From: Rhizomys pruinosus
Taxonomy: Eukaryota > Chordata > Mammalia > Rodentia > Spalacidae
Length of the DNA: 64,000 nt
Direction of reading: 5' to 3'
Assembly (NCBI GenBank): GCA_009823505.1
Contig: VZQC01007977.1
Location: 600,521 to 664,520, forward strand
Shown here: piece after piece, positions 34,225 through 48,919 of the stretch
Layout of the letters: each line of letters starts with the position of its first letter
Position numbering within the stretch: the first letter of the stretch is position 1
Translations under genes and position numbers: made by a program
The notes under the pieces: generated by a model
Databases searched by the model: none
The model's input: only the letters and a program-made list of their open reading frames with translations
What the model was told of the DNA's origin: nothing

Positions 34225-35989
34225 GGAGTTCCTTCTTTAAAGATATAATGGAGTAGCTTTTCCCATGCCTGAGGAATTGTGCCTTACTGTCCCTTACTGT
34301 CTCAATCCTGCCAGATGCAGAAGGGGCCCACCCAGCACCCAAGAGCTCCCCTGCAGCTCACTGCAGGCAATGCTGCAGGGTTGGTTAGAAGACGTGGACT
34401 GAAGTATAGAATGCTGTTGTAGTCCAGATTTGCTCAGCGTTAAACCAGTACTGTGTTTTCATTTCTGAAAAAAAAAAAAAAAAAAGCAGACCTCCAAAAT
34501 GAGAGAGGGGTGCCTTTGACCTCTAAGACAAGCTCAATACAGTGAGGATTGACTGGCCAGCTTTTATCCAGAGATGCAAACAAGTGGCTTTTCCAGTGAA
34601 AGAATTCTCAGTGCTGAGGGTTTCATGCCAGAGTGCAAATCTCTGAACACTCCTCGTGCCCACGGCTGGCAGGTCCTGTCCCTTCGTGGCTCATGGCAAG
34701 CCCTCGCTGCTTTGTCTGCTCAGTTCCCAAGTGCCTTAGAGCTGCCCTGTATGCCACGATCCCATAAGCCAGGGTAAAGAACAGGGCAATAGCCTTTCAG
34801 AACAACCCCTGTTGCTCCTCAGAAAAACAAGCTTCTTGGTTTCCTCAGAGAAAATCCTTACTCTAGAAAGGCTTTGCTTTGGGCATCTCAACTCATGTCT
34901 CACCATTCAGATGAAAACCCGCCTCCTACTCTTGTGAGTTGAGGTTGTATTTCTCTATAAGCAGTCCCTGAACCTTGAGAAGTTATACTGGGTCTCTCCA
35001 TGTTCCTTGACCTGAGAATCTCACAGGCATGGCACTCTTCTGTTTGATAGTCAGAGTTCTTGGGCTAGCAAAGTTGAAAGGCTGCCTTGGATGACACCTG
35101 CCCATGTCTAGGTGATGGAATTCTTGGTGAAAACAGGGAAGTATGCCAGCTCAGAATTCTGCCTCAGGATGTCATGTGACAAAACAGGCCAAAGGAAGTA
35201 CGTTAAGGAACCTGCCCTTCATGGGAAGGTTTGAGCAAACCCTATAAAATCACAGCCCTAAGCCCAAGTTCTGGGCCTGCCTGCCATTACTTCCCAGCTT
35301 CTCTAGAATGCTAACACAACTTGATCAGGTGAGGTGGCTCTGGAGTTAAAATTCCATGTTCTAACTGCATAATGAAGAGCCAGTGGCTGGTCTTTCCTGA
35401 GTTTATAGAGGAAAAGCTTTTGCCTTTTCAATTTGATATTTGGGCTCCAACCCCAGAAGCATGGAAATAGTCACACGTGTTAAAAAGTACTGCTGTTTAA
35501 TTTTCTAGTCATGTACTTTAAAAAGCCAGTACAATAAAGACTTTTTAAATTATCTTTTCAGATCTTCCCCTGAAATAGCCCCAAAGCAGCTACACATTAA
35601 CATTCAGCACTGACATGTAAATGGAGGAGAAGCTGCTGGGAAGCACGTGGGCTCCTCCCTTAGTGGTGCATCCAAAGGACACTGGGTATTCAGAACTTGT
35701 GAATGCAAGCCTGTATAGCTGACAGCCAACATCTACCCTTACAGTCTTAATGTCAGGATTACACAGCACTGAAAAAACAAACGCAAGGCCTGCCTTTCTG
35801 TTCTCGTTTCTTCCTCTCTCCTGCCCTTCCAGCTTCCAACCTGACTACATCAGTGGACCTGTTTGTCCCCCTACATTGTTCATCATGAAAAATCTTTTTC
35901 TTGGCATTTCTAAGTCCTTACATTCATAAATAAGATACAGTGGTCACTGGTGGAGCACACAGGCAATCACTGAGTTGTATTAGAGACAT

Positions 35990-35995
35990 TTTATT
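35990..35995 (-). promoter_or_regulatory. ANKH: Candidate proximal ANKH polyadenylation signal
   Basis: AATAAA on the minus strand (TTTATT on the plus strand), about 1.3 kb beyond the ANKH stop codon, in otherwise unique AT-rich sequence. Confidence 0.45.
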
Positions 35996-36306
35996 GAAAA
36001 TGCGAAAATAGGAAATGTATTATAGCCTAAAATAAATTACATAACATATACAGCATATATTTATATCTTTAAAATATTTGTTTCGTTTAGGTTCTCTCAG
36101 TCTAGTTATTTTGACTCAATCAAGAATTTAGGAACTGTATCCATAATTTTTTTAAAGGAAAAAACCCGCTTTCCAAAACTTAGAAAAATATACTGCACTA
36201 AATGGATTTCTGATGCATTATTTCAGGGAATATCACATAGTGACTTTGATACTTGTTTATAAAATGTCTTGCTTTATGGGGTGTGAGGGAAGTACCATAG
36301 TACACT

Positions 36307-36345
36307 CAAAATTACCTGTACTGCAGAGCTGTACAGGTAATTTTG
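36307..36345 (-). promoter_or_regulatory. ANKH: Perfect 15-bp stem-loop in the ANKH 3' UTR
   Basis: CAAAATTACCTGTAC at 36307-36321 is exactly reverse complementary to 36331-36345, with a 9-base loop. In the ANKH transcript it would fold as a 15-bp hairpin. It is too short for a canonical pre-miRNA. The function is unknown. Confidence 0.7.
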
Positions 36346-36481
36346 GCAGAACCAGGTAAAAAACCTACATGAGAAGTTATGAGACAGCGACCTGGCATTA
36401 GAATGCAAGATTATGACTTAAAGCTTCTGTTCACTGTAAAAACGAAATGGAAAGTTAGAATGCTCCACTTAACTCACTCTA

Positions 36482-36495
36482 GCGCCATCTTCAGG
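36482..36495 (-). promoter_or_regulatory. CTCF-like motif
   Basis: The minus strand reads CCTGAAGATGGCGC. It matches the CTCF core AGATGGCGC and 12 of 14 consensus positions. Confidence 0.4.
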
Positions 36496-37280
36496 AAAGG
36501 CGAGTGAAAAGCAGGCCTTCGGGGACCTCATGCAAAGGATGCTGACATTTGGAGATGGCTTCGGTGACAACTCTGAAAAGTCAGCTCATGTATATACACG
36601 GTGAGGTTGCGGCAACTCAGTGAGACCAGAGAACACAAACGTGAGATGCTGATGATCGCGCCAGTTTGCTGCTGCAATGGCCCCGCAAACTGATTTCTAC
36701 AGAGTTTTTTCCCATACGTTGGCCTGGTGTGGCCACAAACTTTCCTCTGGGCTTCAGCCTGCTGCCCACCTGTGTGTGTGGTAGACAGTTCTTGGCTCTG
36801 CAGTGGAGGGGGGGGTGCCATGGCCAGCAGGGGATATCTCTGTGTATTGCCACGGCATCGGGGAGCAAGTCACAAGAGGCTGAGCTTTAACCTGCTGATT
36901 CTTAAGAGAGGTGAAAACATACAGGAGCGTGTGTGGCCTGCAGGGCAGCAGTGGCCCAGAGCCGATGGCACAGCCGCAGTCCTTTGGTTCCAAAGTGGAG
37001 ATTGTCCAAGGGAGGAGTAGAAACTACATCTTCTGGGTTTTCATGAAGCAGGGACACGAAGTCTACGGTTCTCTGTAGAAAGTGACAGTAAAGACCTTTC
37101 TTAGGTCCCCACATCAGTGTGAGCATACCCAGTATGCTAGAGAATTTACTCGAAACCTTTAAATCAAGGCCTCTTTCGTTACCAAAAATAAAAATTAAAA
37201 AAGAAGAAAGAAACATGATGGGAGGAGATGATGCCGAGCGTCGCCGACTGTCCCTGCAGTTCCCCAGTGGTGGCCTGTGC

Positions 37281-37394
<114 letters not shown>

Positions 37395-37429
37395 CTAGAT
37401 GAAAGAAGAACGGTCAGTGGGACTGAACA

Positions 37430-37918
37430 GGACACACCATAGCAGAACTGTTAGTGGGGCATCCTGGGGACACACCATAGAGCGGAGCATCCTGGGGACA
37501 CACCATAGCGGTACTGTGAGCGGGGATCGTGGAGACACGCCACAGCGGTACTGTGAGCGGGGCATCCTGGGGACACACCACAGCGGTACTGTGAGCGGGG
37601 CATCCTGGGGACACACCACAGCGCTACTGTGAGCGGGACATCCTGGGGACACACCATAGTGGTACTGTGAGTGGGGCATCCTGGGGACACACCATAGCGG
37701 TGCTGTGAGCGGGGCATCCTGGGGACACACCATAGTGGTACTGTGAGTGGGGCATCCTGGGGACACACCTCAGCGGTACTGTGAGCGGGGGGATCGTGGG
37801 GACATGCCACAGCGGTACTGTGAGCGCGAGATCGTGGGGACACAGCACAGCGGTACTGTGAGCGGGGGATCGTGGGGACACACCACAGCGGTACTGTGAG
37901 CGGGGCATCCTGGGGACT
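37430..37918. repeat. About 38-bp minisatellite, about 12 copies
   Basis: The unit contains GGCATCCTGGGGACACACCA and CAGCGGTACTGTGAGCGG. Copies vary in length and in GGCATCCTGG versus GGGATCGTGG. The first copy (from 37430) lies 36 bp from the splice acceptor of the last ANKH exon. Confidence 0.93.
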
Positions 37919-38138
37919 CTTGCTGCGGATGCCATCTTGTTTGCGGTGACGTCATCCAGGCTGACTGGAGGTCAGTGTCCCTACCCTTCTGTATTTGTGA
38001 ACCTGCCCGTCTAGACACCACCAGCTCCCTGCTCCTCTTGTCCCTCATGACCAGCTGGGAACGGGTTTCCTCCTCCCTAAAACCCCAAACTTTGAATCTC
38101 ATGTTCTATTAGAGTTCTCCCCACCCATCCTCAGTCCC

Positions 38139-38167
38139 GCACCCCCCCTCCCCCCTCCCCCCACCTC
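38139..38167 (-). other. C-rich tract (G-quadruplex-prone on minus strand) abutting the assembly gap
   Basis: Runs of five to seven C separated by single T residues. The minus strand has at least four G runs and could form a quadruplex. The sequence breaks off into N directly after it. Confidence 0.8.
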
Positions 38168-38252
38168 NNNNNNNNNNNNNNNNNNNNNNNNNNNNNNNNN
38201 NNNNNNNNNNNNNNNNNNNNNNNNNNNNNNNNNNNNNNNNNNNNNNNNNNNN
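38168..38252. other. Assembly gap (85 N)
   Basis: Undetermined bases. The true length and content are unknown. Confidence 1.
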
Positions 38253-38387
38253 CCCGCCCCAGAGCCAGCTCTGGGTTCACTCTGTCCTTCTCATTGCACA
38301 GCCCATCCCTGTGAGCCTCATGGTCCTACTGCACAATCCTTGCAAAAATAGCTGTGTTCTTGATGCTGTAGTGAGGAGATGGGCTTC

Positions 38388-38525
38388 CCTCCAGCCTCAT
38401 CTGGCTGGGCCCTCTCTCCAGCCTCGTCTGGCTGGGCCCTCCCTCCAGCCTCATCGTCAGGCTGGGTCCTCCCTCCAGCTTCGTCTGGCTGGGCCCTCCC
38501 TCCAGCCTCGTCCGGCTCCCTCCCT
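38388..38525. repeat. 27-bp minisatellite, about five copies
   Basis: The unit is built of CAGCCTCGTCTGGCTGGGCC and CTCCCTC. One copy has an extra three bases (TCGTCAGGC). Confidence 0.9.
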
Positions 38526-38741
38526 AAGACCCAGCTCCCCATCCACGCCTCTGCGAGCCTCCACTGAGGTTCATTCTCTCTGTAGCCATCCCTTCACCTG
38601 CCTGCCCTCAGCTTTACCTATGATCACATCCTTCCTTGCTTTTCCTTAGTCCTATTTGCCAGGTAAAACCCTGGCCTCACTTAGGCTCAAATCTCTGACC
38701 TCAGCTGGGAATTGCCACGATGGCTGGGGAGTCCACCAGAA

Positions 38742-39732
38742 CCCTGAGCTGCATGCCCACCACAGGACTGGGCCTCCGTGCCCTGCTTCCCAGCCCTGGG
38801 CTGCATGCCCACCACAGGACTGGGCCTCCGTGCCCTGCTTCCCAGCCCTGAGCTGCATGCCCACCATAGGACTGGGGCTCCGTGCCCTGCTTCCCAGCCC
38901 TGAGCTGCATGCCCACCACAGGACTGGGGCTCCTGCCCTGCTTCCTAGCCCTGAGCTGCATGCCCACCACAGGACTGGGGCTCCTGCCCTGCTTCCTAGC
39001 CCTGAGCTGCATGCCCACCACAGGACTGGGGCTCCTGCCCTGCTTCCTAGCCCTGAGCTGCATGCCCACCACAGGACTGGGGCTCCGTGCCCTGCTTCCT
39101 AGCCCTGAGCTGCATGCCCACCACAGGACTGGGGCTCCTGCCCTGCTTCCTAGCCCTGAGCTGCATGCCCACCACAGGACTGGGCCTCCGTGCCCTGCTT
39201 CCTAGCCCTGAGCTGCATGCCCACCACAGGACTGGGGCTCCTTGCCTGCTTCCTAGCCCTGAGCTGCATGCCCACCACAGGACTGGGGCTCCGTGCCCTG
39301 CTTCCTAGCCCTGAGCTGCATGCCCACCACAGGACTGGGGCTCCTTGCCCTGCTTCCTAGCCCTGAGCTGCATGCCCACCACAGGACTGGGGCTCCGTGC
39401 CCTGCTTCCTAGCCCTGAGCTGCATGCCCACCACAGGACTGGGGCTCCTGCCCTGCTTCCTAGCCCTGAGCTGCATGCCCACCACAGGACTGGGGCTCCG
39501 TGCCCTGCTTCCTAGCCCTGAGCTGCATGCCCACCACAGGCCTGGGGCTCCGTGCCCTGCTTCCTAGCCCTGAGCTGCATGCCCACCACAGGACTGGGGC
39601 TCCGTGCCCTGCTTCCTAGCCCTGGGCTGCATGCCCACCACAGGACTGGGGCTCCGTGCCCTGCTTCCTAGCCCTGAGCTGCATGCCCACCACAGGACTG
39701 GGCCTCCTGCCCTGCTTCCCAGCCCTGGGCTG
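38742..39732. repeat. 52-bp minisatellite, about 19 copies
   Basis: The unit contains CCCTGAGCTGCATGCCCACC, ACAGGACTGGGGCTCCGTG and CCCTGCTTCCTAG. A 50-bp variant has CTCCTGCCC in place of CTCCGTGCCC and forms a run at about 38930-39060. Confidence 0.95.
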
Positions 39733-40237
39733 TCTCCTCTGGCAACCTCAGCTTTCACATATCCTCTTCTGTGTCTCTGCCTTCAGTGTGGCCCTTTCTT
39801 AGCTGACAGCGTAGTTCCTCCGTCATAGACTCCCTCTCCTTGCTCTGAGGGTTCTCCTCTCTTCTGCCCACCCTCCTCATGTGCACTTGGCCCACTGGGT
39901 CTGTTGTCCCTGTCTCCACTAGCGGCCCATTCACTGGGTCAGTCCCTGAAGCGAACATTTCAAATCACACCCGATCTCCATGTCCACAACGTCTTCCTTC
40001 AAAGCAAAAGAACTCAGAAAGCTGTCTGTGCTTGAAGTCTTCAACGTTTTTCCCTTTTCTGGACTCCTGAGATGTGGGAACACCTAGACAGAGTCACAGA
40101 CCTCCTTACCTCCCAGCCCACACTCTGCCGTGAGTCCCATCATCTACCCCTGCTCTTTCCTGCAGTCCTCGAATCCCTGGTTGCCTTAAGGTTGGCTGCT
40201 TCCTCTGCAACCAGTTGGCCTGAAAGCACACACACCG

Positions 40238-42749
<2,512 letters not shown>

Positions 42750-43687
42750 CTAAGTGCTGCCTGGACCTCTGGCCTGGTGCTGTGGCCCACGGCTGGTCTC
42801 TCTGCTTTGGGACCTGGCTGTGGTTAGCCCCTGTCCTCACCCTGCTTCCCGCCTCCTCGGTCCTGTGTCTACACAGCCAGATGCAGATCTGCCTTGCTCC
42901 ACCATGATCACTGTCTTCCCGGTGGGCCTGGCTGCTCCCGGGAGGGTCTTGCCCTGTTGCCCCCCACCCCCAGTCTATCCCTGACCATCCTCTTCTAGAA
43001 GAGAAAGCCCAGAAAGAAGAGGCAACTTTGATGCTGAGTGACCAGAAAAGCTGGGACCACCCTCGTGCTGAGCAGAGGGGATGGGAGCACTGGGGATCAC
43101 AGTGATCCTGTCCCCCCTCCCCACCATGCCACACAGCCAGCCCTGACACTCCAGCCTGTCTTCCCTTCGCTCCTCTCCGTCATGGTGCCAGAGCTCTTTG
43201 CTTTGTTGACATCACACAGGGGCACACTTCCATATCCACTCTGCATCCAGATTGTGAATATAAAGAAAGGCACAAGTGGACAGCACGTGAAAATGGAAGG
43301 CACAGACAGACCTTTGCCCTGGTGCTGTGAAGCAACCGCAAGGCTGAGACTCTGAAACCAGAAAGGCCTTGGGGGAGGGGCCCTTACTCCGCCCGGGCAG
43401 CACCTGCAGTCTCTGGAAAGCTGTGCTTCTGGGGAATGCTCACTACAGGACTGGTCTGTTTGACATGTAGAATCTGCTGGGCTTTTTGGTTTTTACTTTT
43501 GCTGCACTGGTGATTGAGCCCAGGGCCTTACACATGCTAGGCAAGTGCTAGACCACTGAGATTCATCTGCCTCCCTGTTGTCTTCTTGGTCAAGCAGTGT
43601 GTTAGACCAAGGGGTAGAAATGTAATTCGGATGAGGCTCATTTTCTTCTCTTAGGGCACAGAGAGCTCCATTTAAATTTGAGCAAAA

Positions 43688-44178
43688 GAGAGGGTGAGGG
43701 TCACAGGTGTGCTAATCTGGTGAGGAGAGGGTGAGGGTCACAGGTGTGCTAATCTGGTGAGGAGAGGGTGAGGGTCACAGGTGTGTGCTGATCTGGCGAG
43801 GAGAGGGTGAGGGTCACAGGTGTGTGCTAATCTGGTGAAGAGAGGGTGAGGCTCACAGGTGTCCTAATCTGGTGAGGAGCAGGCGAGGGTCACAGGTGTC
43901 CTAATCTGGTGAGGAGCAGGCGAGGGTCACAGGTGTATACTAATCTGGTGAGGAGCAGGCGAGGGTCACAGGTGTATACTAATCTGGTGAGGAGAGGGTG
44001 AGGGTCACAGGTGTGCTAATCTGGTGAGGAGCAGGCGAGGGTCACAGGTGTCCTAATCTGGTGAGGAGCAGGCGAGGGTCACAGGTGTATACTAATCTGG
44101 TGAGGAGAGGGTGAGGCTCACAGGTGTCCTAATCTGGTGAGGAGCAGGCGAGGGTCACAGGTGTGTGCTAATCTGGTG
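43688..44178. repeat. About 37-bp minisatellite, about 13 copies
   Basis: The unit contains GAGAGGGTGAGGGTCACAGG and TGTGCTAATCTGGTGAG. Two variant positions (GAGAGGGTG or GAGCAGGCG; GTGCTAA, GTCCTAA or GTATACTAA) are shuffled along the array. Confidence 0.95.
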
Positions 44179-44522
44179 GCACAACCTGAACAGACTTCCA
44201 AGAGCCAATGGAGCTGAGAGGACAGCTGGGCTGTCCAGGCTCTCTGGCCCCTGTTGCATCATGATTATGAGAAACGAACCCTATGTGCCTGGGTCTCCAA
44301 CTGCAGCCTCCTGTCACGGCTTCCTGAAGCTCTGCCTCATTCAGAGTTTACCTGACAAAGGCCAGCTTCCACCCTACGTCTTGGGCTTTTCAATCTCTTT
44401 ACTTCTGTCGCAGCCCAGGTGACATCCTTGAGAACTGAAAGGGTTAGAGCTTCAGCGGGGCTGCTGGTTGCTTAGCTTGGGGACGGCATGGGGCTGGGAG
44501 GCGTGCGTTGGCCCTAGCCTGA

Positions 44523-44545
44523 GCTGCTGCTGCTGCTGCTGCTGC
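44523..44545. repeat. (CTG)7 trinucleotide repeat
   Basis: Seven uninterrupted CTG units at the tail of a B1. Confidence 0.95.
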
Positions 44546-44692
44546 TTTTTGGTCTTTTTGAGACAGGGTCTCCCTGTAGCCCCAGCTGTCCTGGAACTCA
44601 CTCTGTAGACCAGGCTGGCCTTGAACTCACAAAGATCAGTCTGCCTCTGCCTCCTGAGTGTTAGGATTAAAGGCGTGCTCCACCACGCCTCC
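44546..44692 (-). mobile_element. B1 SINE
   Basis: GAGACAGGGTCTCCCTGTAG, CCAGGCTGGCCTTGAACTCA and GGCGTGCTCCACCACGCC. Confidence 0.95.
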
Positions 44693-45223
44693 CTTCATTC
44701 TTAAACTAATTGTGAATTGTGGCTTTGTAGAGTCTGGCTTCTAATTTAATGGTCTACATAGATTTTTTTTTCTTTTGGAGAAGGGCAATTAATCATATCT
44801 GTCTCTTGTTCTGTCTGTCTTTCATTTGCTGAAGATTGAACCCTGTACTAAGCTATAGCCCTGACCTCAGCAATTTATTTTTGACTAGGTGACATGCACT
44901 CTGTACAAAGTTTAAAAGCAAATGCAGCACAAAGGTCTTCCTCTCACTAATGACTTTAGAAGCCCCTTTCCTGCTTCCCATAGGAATCCTGTTACCAGAT
45001 TAGTGAATCACTTCTAGAAACAGAATACACATGTATAGCCACACATATACAACTGTAACAGCAACAGTCGAATGCTCATCACGGCCCGGTCCCCCATGTA
45101 CTCTAGCATGATCCTGTTCGTGGACGGCTCCTCTTACAGCCGAGTCAGCCTGGGGCTTTTCCTGCTGTTCTGACAGCTTCTTTTCTGGCCATGAACTATC
45201 CGGACCCTGCATTCTTCTTTTCT

Positions 45224-45446
45224 TTTTTTTGAATTTTATTTGTTTTTTAAGGGTATGAATGTACTGTCTGCATGTAGGTTTGTGCACCTGTGTCCTGCAA
45301 TGCCAGGGAGGTCAGAAGAGGGTGTCAGATTCCCCTGGAACTGGAGTTAAAGAGGGTTCTCAGCCACCATGTAGGTGCTGGGAATCGAACCTGGGTCCTC
45401 TGCAAGAGCAGTCAGTGCTCTTAACTGCTAGGCCATCTCTCCAGCC
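45224..45446 (-). mobile_element. B2-type SINE without the internal duplication
   Basis: One GGAACTGGAGTTAAAGAGGG segment only. An approximate duplication CCTGCATTCTTCTTTTCT flanks it (45206-45223, and from 45447 with one mismatch). Confidence 0.92.
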
Positions 45447-45482
45447 CCTGCATTTTTCTTTTCTAAGAGTATTTATTTTTCT

Positions 45483-45715
45483 TTTTTTAATTTATTTCTG
45501 TATGTGTATGAATGTACTGTCTGCATGCAGGTCTGTGCACCCGTGTTGTGCAATGCCGGAGGTCAGAAGAGGGTATCGGATTCCCCTGGAACTGGAGTTC
45601 TCCTGGAACTGGAGTTTCAGACGGTTCTCAGCTGCCATGTGGGTGCTGAGGATTGAACCCGGGTCCTCTGTAAGAGCAGTCGGCGCTCTTAACCGCTAGG
45701 CCATCTCTCCAGCCC
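45483..45715 (-). mobile_element. B2-type SINE with TSD
   Basis: It has the duplicated-segment form. The duplication GAGTATTTATTTTTCT is at 45467-45482 and 45716-45731. It sits right next to the preceding B2 in the same orientation. Confidence 0.95.
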
Positions 45716-45821
45716 GAGTATTTATTTTTCTCTGTTCATCTCCAGGCTTTAGTGATAAAGCTCACTCTATTTTTCATTCTCATTTTCATTTCACTTTGCA
45801 AATTGTCATACGATAAAATTG

Positions 45822-45972
45822 TATTTTTTTTTTTTTTTTTCTTTTTGAGACAGGGTCTCCCTGTAGCCCCAGCTGTCCTGGAACTCACTGTGTAGACCAG
45901 GCTGGCCTTGAACTCACAAAGATCTGCCTGCTTCTGCCTCCCAAGTGCTAGGATTAAAGGCGTGCGCCACCA
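45822..45972 (-). mobile_element. B1 SINE
   Basis: T-tail, GAGACAGGGTCTCCCTGTAG and GGCGTGCGCCACC. ATAAATTGTATT-like sequence flanks both ends. Confidence 0.94.
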
Positions 45973-46273
45973 ATAAATTGTATTCTTAGTGTATCGTTCT
46001 GAGAAATCTAATTCATGCATAAATTTGGGTATCCCAACAATCAAGACAGAGGATAGGCCTACTGTTTCCCCCCAAATTCCATGTGCTGCTTTTGGGGTCT
46101 ATTTTATTGTGTTTGCACTTTAAAAATAAATAAATTGTGCTGTTTGTTCATTTGTAGAAATTTCAACCTGCTGGCTAATGGCTTTCTAGCTTAGAATGAT
46201 ATACTACTTTTTTGGTCAATGACATGATTCCACTGGGCAGGAGGATAAACAGGAACACTTTCTTTCTCTGTTA

Positions 46274-46681
<408 letters not shown>

Positions 46682-47189
46682 TCAACTTTCTCCAGGAGAA
46701 ACCAGGGTGCTCTATGACTCAGTTAGTTCTGGGTGGACATAATTCATTGCTATTTTACATCCTTAGCAAAAATGAGATTGACCTGCAACATTTGGATGAG
46801 AGCCACAGTGCTATTTAGAGTAAAACACATGTTGTCAACTTTGCGAGTAAAGAGGATGAAGGAAGAAACAACAGCCACACAATCTGGAACTTTGGAAACG
46901 GAGATGGACAAGTGTTGGAGCTTGAAACTGACAGGAATGCAGAGTTTACTTCCCACCTCTCCAAGATCAGGAGTGGGAAGCAGGGTGGGAGGCAGGCTGG
47001 CAAATCCTGCGCTGTCCCCTTGACAGCATTATCAGGACAGGGTTTAGTCTCTGGATGAGACAAAATGGTGGCTGGCATGTCTGAGGTACAGAGAGAATAG
47101 GGACTACAGACGGCAACGTTCTCCTCGGCTCCCAGAACACAGGAGAGCAGCCAAGTTCCTCATGGAGGACACCAGAGTGGTGTTTTTTC

Positions 47190-47416
47190 AAACTAAATTT
47201 TTTGAACTTGCTTTTATTTGTACGAGTGTCTTGTGTGCATGGATGTTGCTGCATCTGTGTTGTGCAATGCCCATGGAGGCCAGGAAAGCTCACTGGATCC
47301 ACTGGAGCTGCAGTTAGAAGACAGGCGTTAGCCACCATGTGGGTGCTGGGAACCAAACCTGGGTCCTCTGAAGGAGCAGCCAGTGCTCTTAACTGCTGAG
47401 CCATCTCTCCAGCTCC
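47190..47416 (-). mobile_element. Old B2-type SINE, minus orientation
   Basis: GCCACCATGTGGGTGCTGGG, CCAAACCTGGGTCCTCTG and GAGCCATCTCTCCAGCTCCC. It is diverged from the young family. Confidence 0.9.
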
Positions 47417-48074
47417 CAGGGTATCTTGTGACCAGCCTGAGAGAAGTTCCTGGAGGTTTGAGGCTTCCGAAAATGCAGCCCCACAGGAAGTGCTATCAGT
47501 GAAGCCCACAGAGATGCTAGATCACAGCCCATATTCACGTTTCCAGCTTCTAAGCAGCTGCAGTGACCTTCTTATAAACCTGAGCACACAGCCTCTGACG
47601 CAGATGACAGACTCAACATCATCAAAGAAAAACAAAAGGACAATGCAGAACGAAGAGAAAGAAAACAACTTTCTGCCCCTTGCCATTGTCAGAGATGATG
47701 GAGAATGTCCATGAGTCCAGAATAGAAGGAGAATGTTCTAGAACGGACATTCACAGAACAAAGAGGAGCTGAGAGTTAAGAAGACGAATGCAGAAATGCA
47801 AAGCTATTAACTGAACATAAGACAGATTTGGCAAGTCTCAGAAAGACGGGCACTGAAGAATAAGATACAAGAAATAAGAGAATAAATATTTAAAGAAAAG
47901 AAGGGTCAAATATTCTGATAATAGGAGTTCTAGAAAGAGATTACAATGAAACTGTCAGAACTGAAGGAAGAGTTGAGACGGAAAGGGCATTCTGGGAAGG
48001 AAGGCCCTGGATGGCCAAAGAGCCAGTAGGACACATTCCTGACAGTGCTGGGGACAGAGCAGGGCCGAAGCTTG

Positions 48075-48382
48075 CAGCTTTCGATGCTCCCAGCCTACAG
48101 AATGAGCCATGCCCACATCAACTGACAATGTAGGAAATCCACCACAGACATGCAGCTTTAGATGCCCAGCCCACAGAATGGGCCCATGCACACATCAACT
48201 GACAACGTAGGAAATCCACCACAGACATGCAGCTTTAGATGCCGAGCCCACAGAATGAGCCATGCCCACATCAACTGACAATGTAGGAAATCCACCACAG
48301 ACATGCAGCTTTAGATGCCCAGCCCACAGAATGGGCCCATGCACATATCAACTGACAACGTAGGAAATCCACCACAGACATG
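48075..48382. repeat. 77-bp tandem repeat, four copies in ABAB order
   Basis: Copies start at 48075, 48153, 48230 and 48306. Copies 1 and 3 share GAATGAGCCATGCCCAC and GACAATG. Copies 2 and 4 share GAATGGGCCCATGCACA and GACAACG. The real duplication unit is therefore about 154 bp. Confidence 0.95.
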
Positions 48383-48875
48383 CGAAGATCCTTGTTTCTT
48401 CAATGATTCCAGATCCTGCCAGGCTGACAGCATCAACTATCACACTTTTCACACACACTTTCCCAAGAAGCTACTGGTGTATGATCTGCCAAATCAGATG
48501 AGTCAGGAAAAGAAAGAGCAAAACACAGGTAGGAACATGGGGAACTAGCCAGAGGGACCCTGAGAAGAGGCGCAGGGGGGTCCCAGGAAGGCTGTGCCAG
48601 GCACGCGGGTCAGCACTGCAGCAAGTGGCACCTTCTAGACGAGATGGGAAACCTGGCACATCTGCATACACAAGGGATTGACACAAGGAGGAACCTGGAG
48701 CTAAATTAGGGTTAAGTACACAGCAAGCTAAGAAAAATGCCAAGACAATCATCAACTCCAGGGAAAACTAAAGATGCTTAAAAAAGGGAGGGATTCAGGA
48801 CAGGGATACCATAATCCAGCAAAAGAATTTCCCAGAGTATCAGCACTCACTACAGCTAGAGGCTGTTTAGAGAAC

Positions 48876-48919
48876 TGGGTGGGGGGGGGACGGGGACGGG
48901 GACGGACGGACGGACGGAC
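48876..48919 (+). other. G-rich tract (quadruplex-prone) with ACGG repeats
   Basis: GGGT, a ten-G run, then ACGGGG repeats, passing into four GGAC units. At least four G runs of three or more lie within 25 bases. Confidence 0.8.

Larger units (their letters stand above)
35996..37280 (-). other. ANKH: ANKH 3' UTR (inferred)
   Basis: This is unique, SINE-free sequence between the ANKH stop codon and the first AATAAA on the minus strand. It contains the perfect hairpin at 36307-36345 and a CTCF-like motif at 36482-36495. ORFs in it (for example 36754-36993 and 36902-37288 on the minus strand) have no recognisable protein content. Confidence 0.65.
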
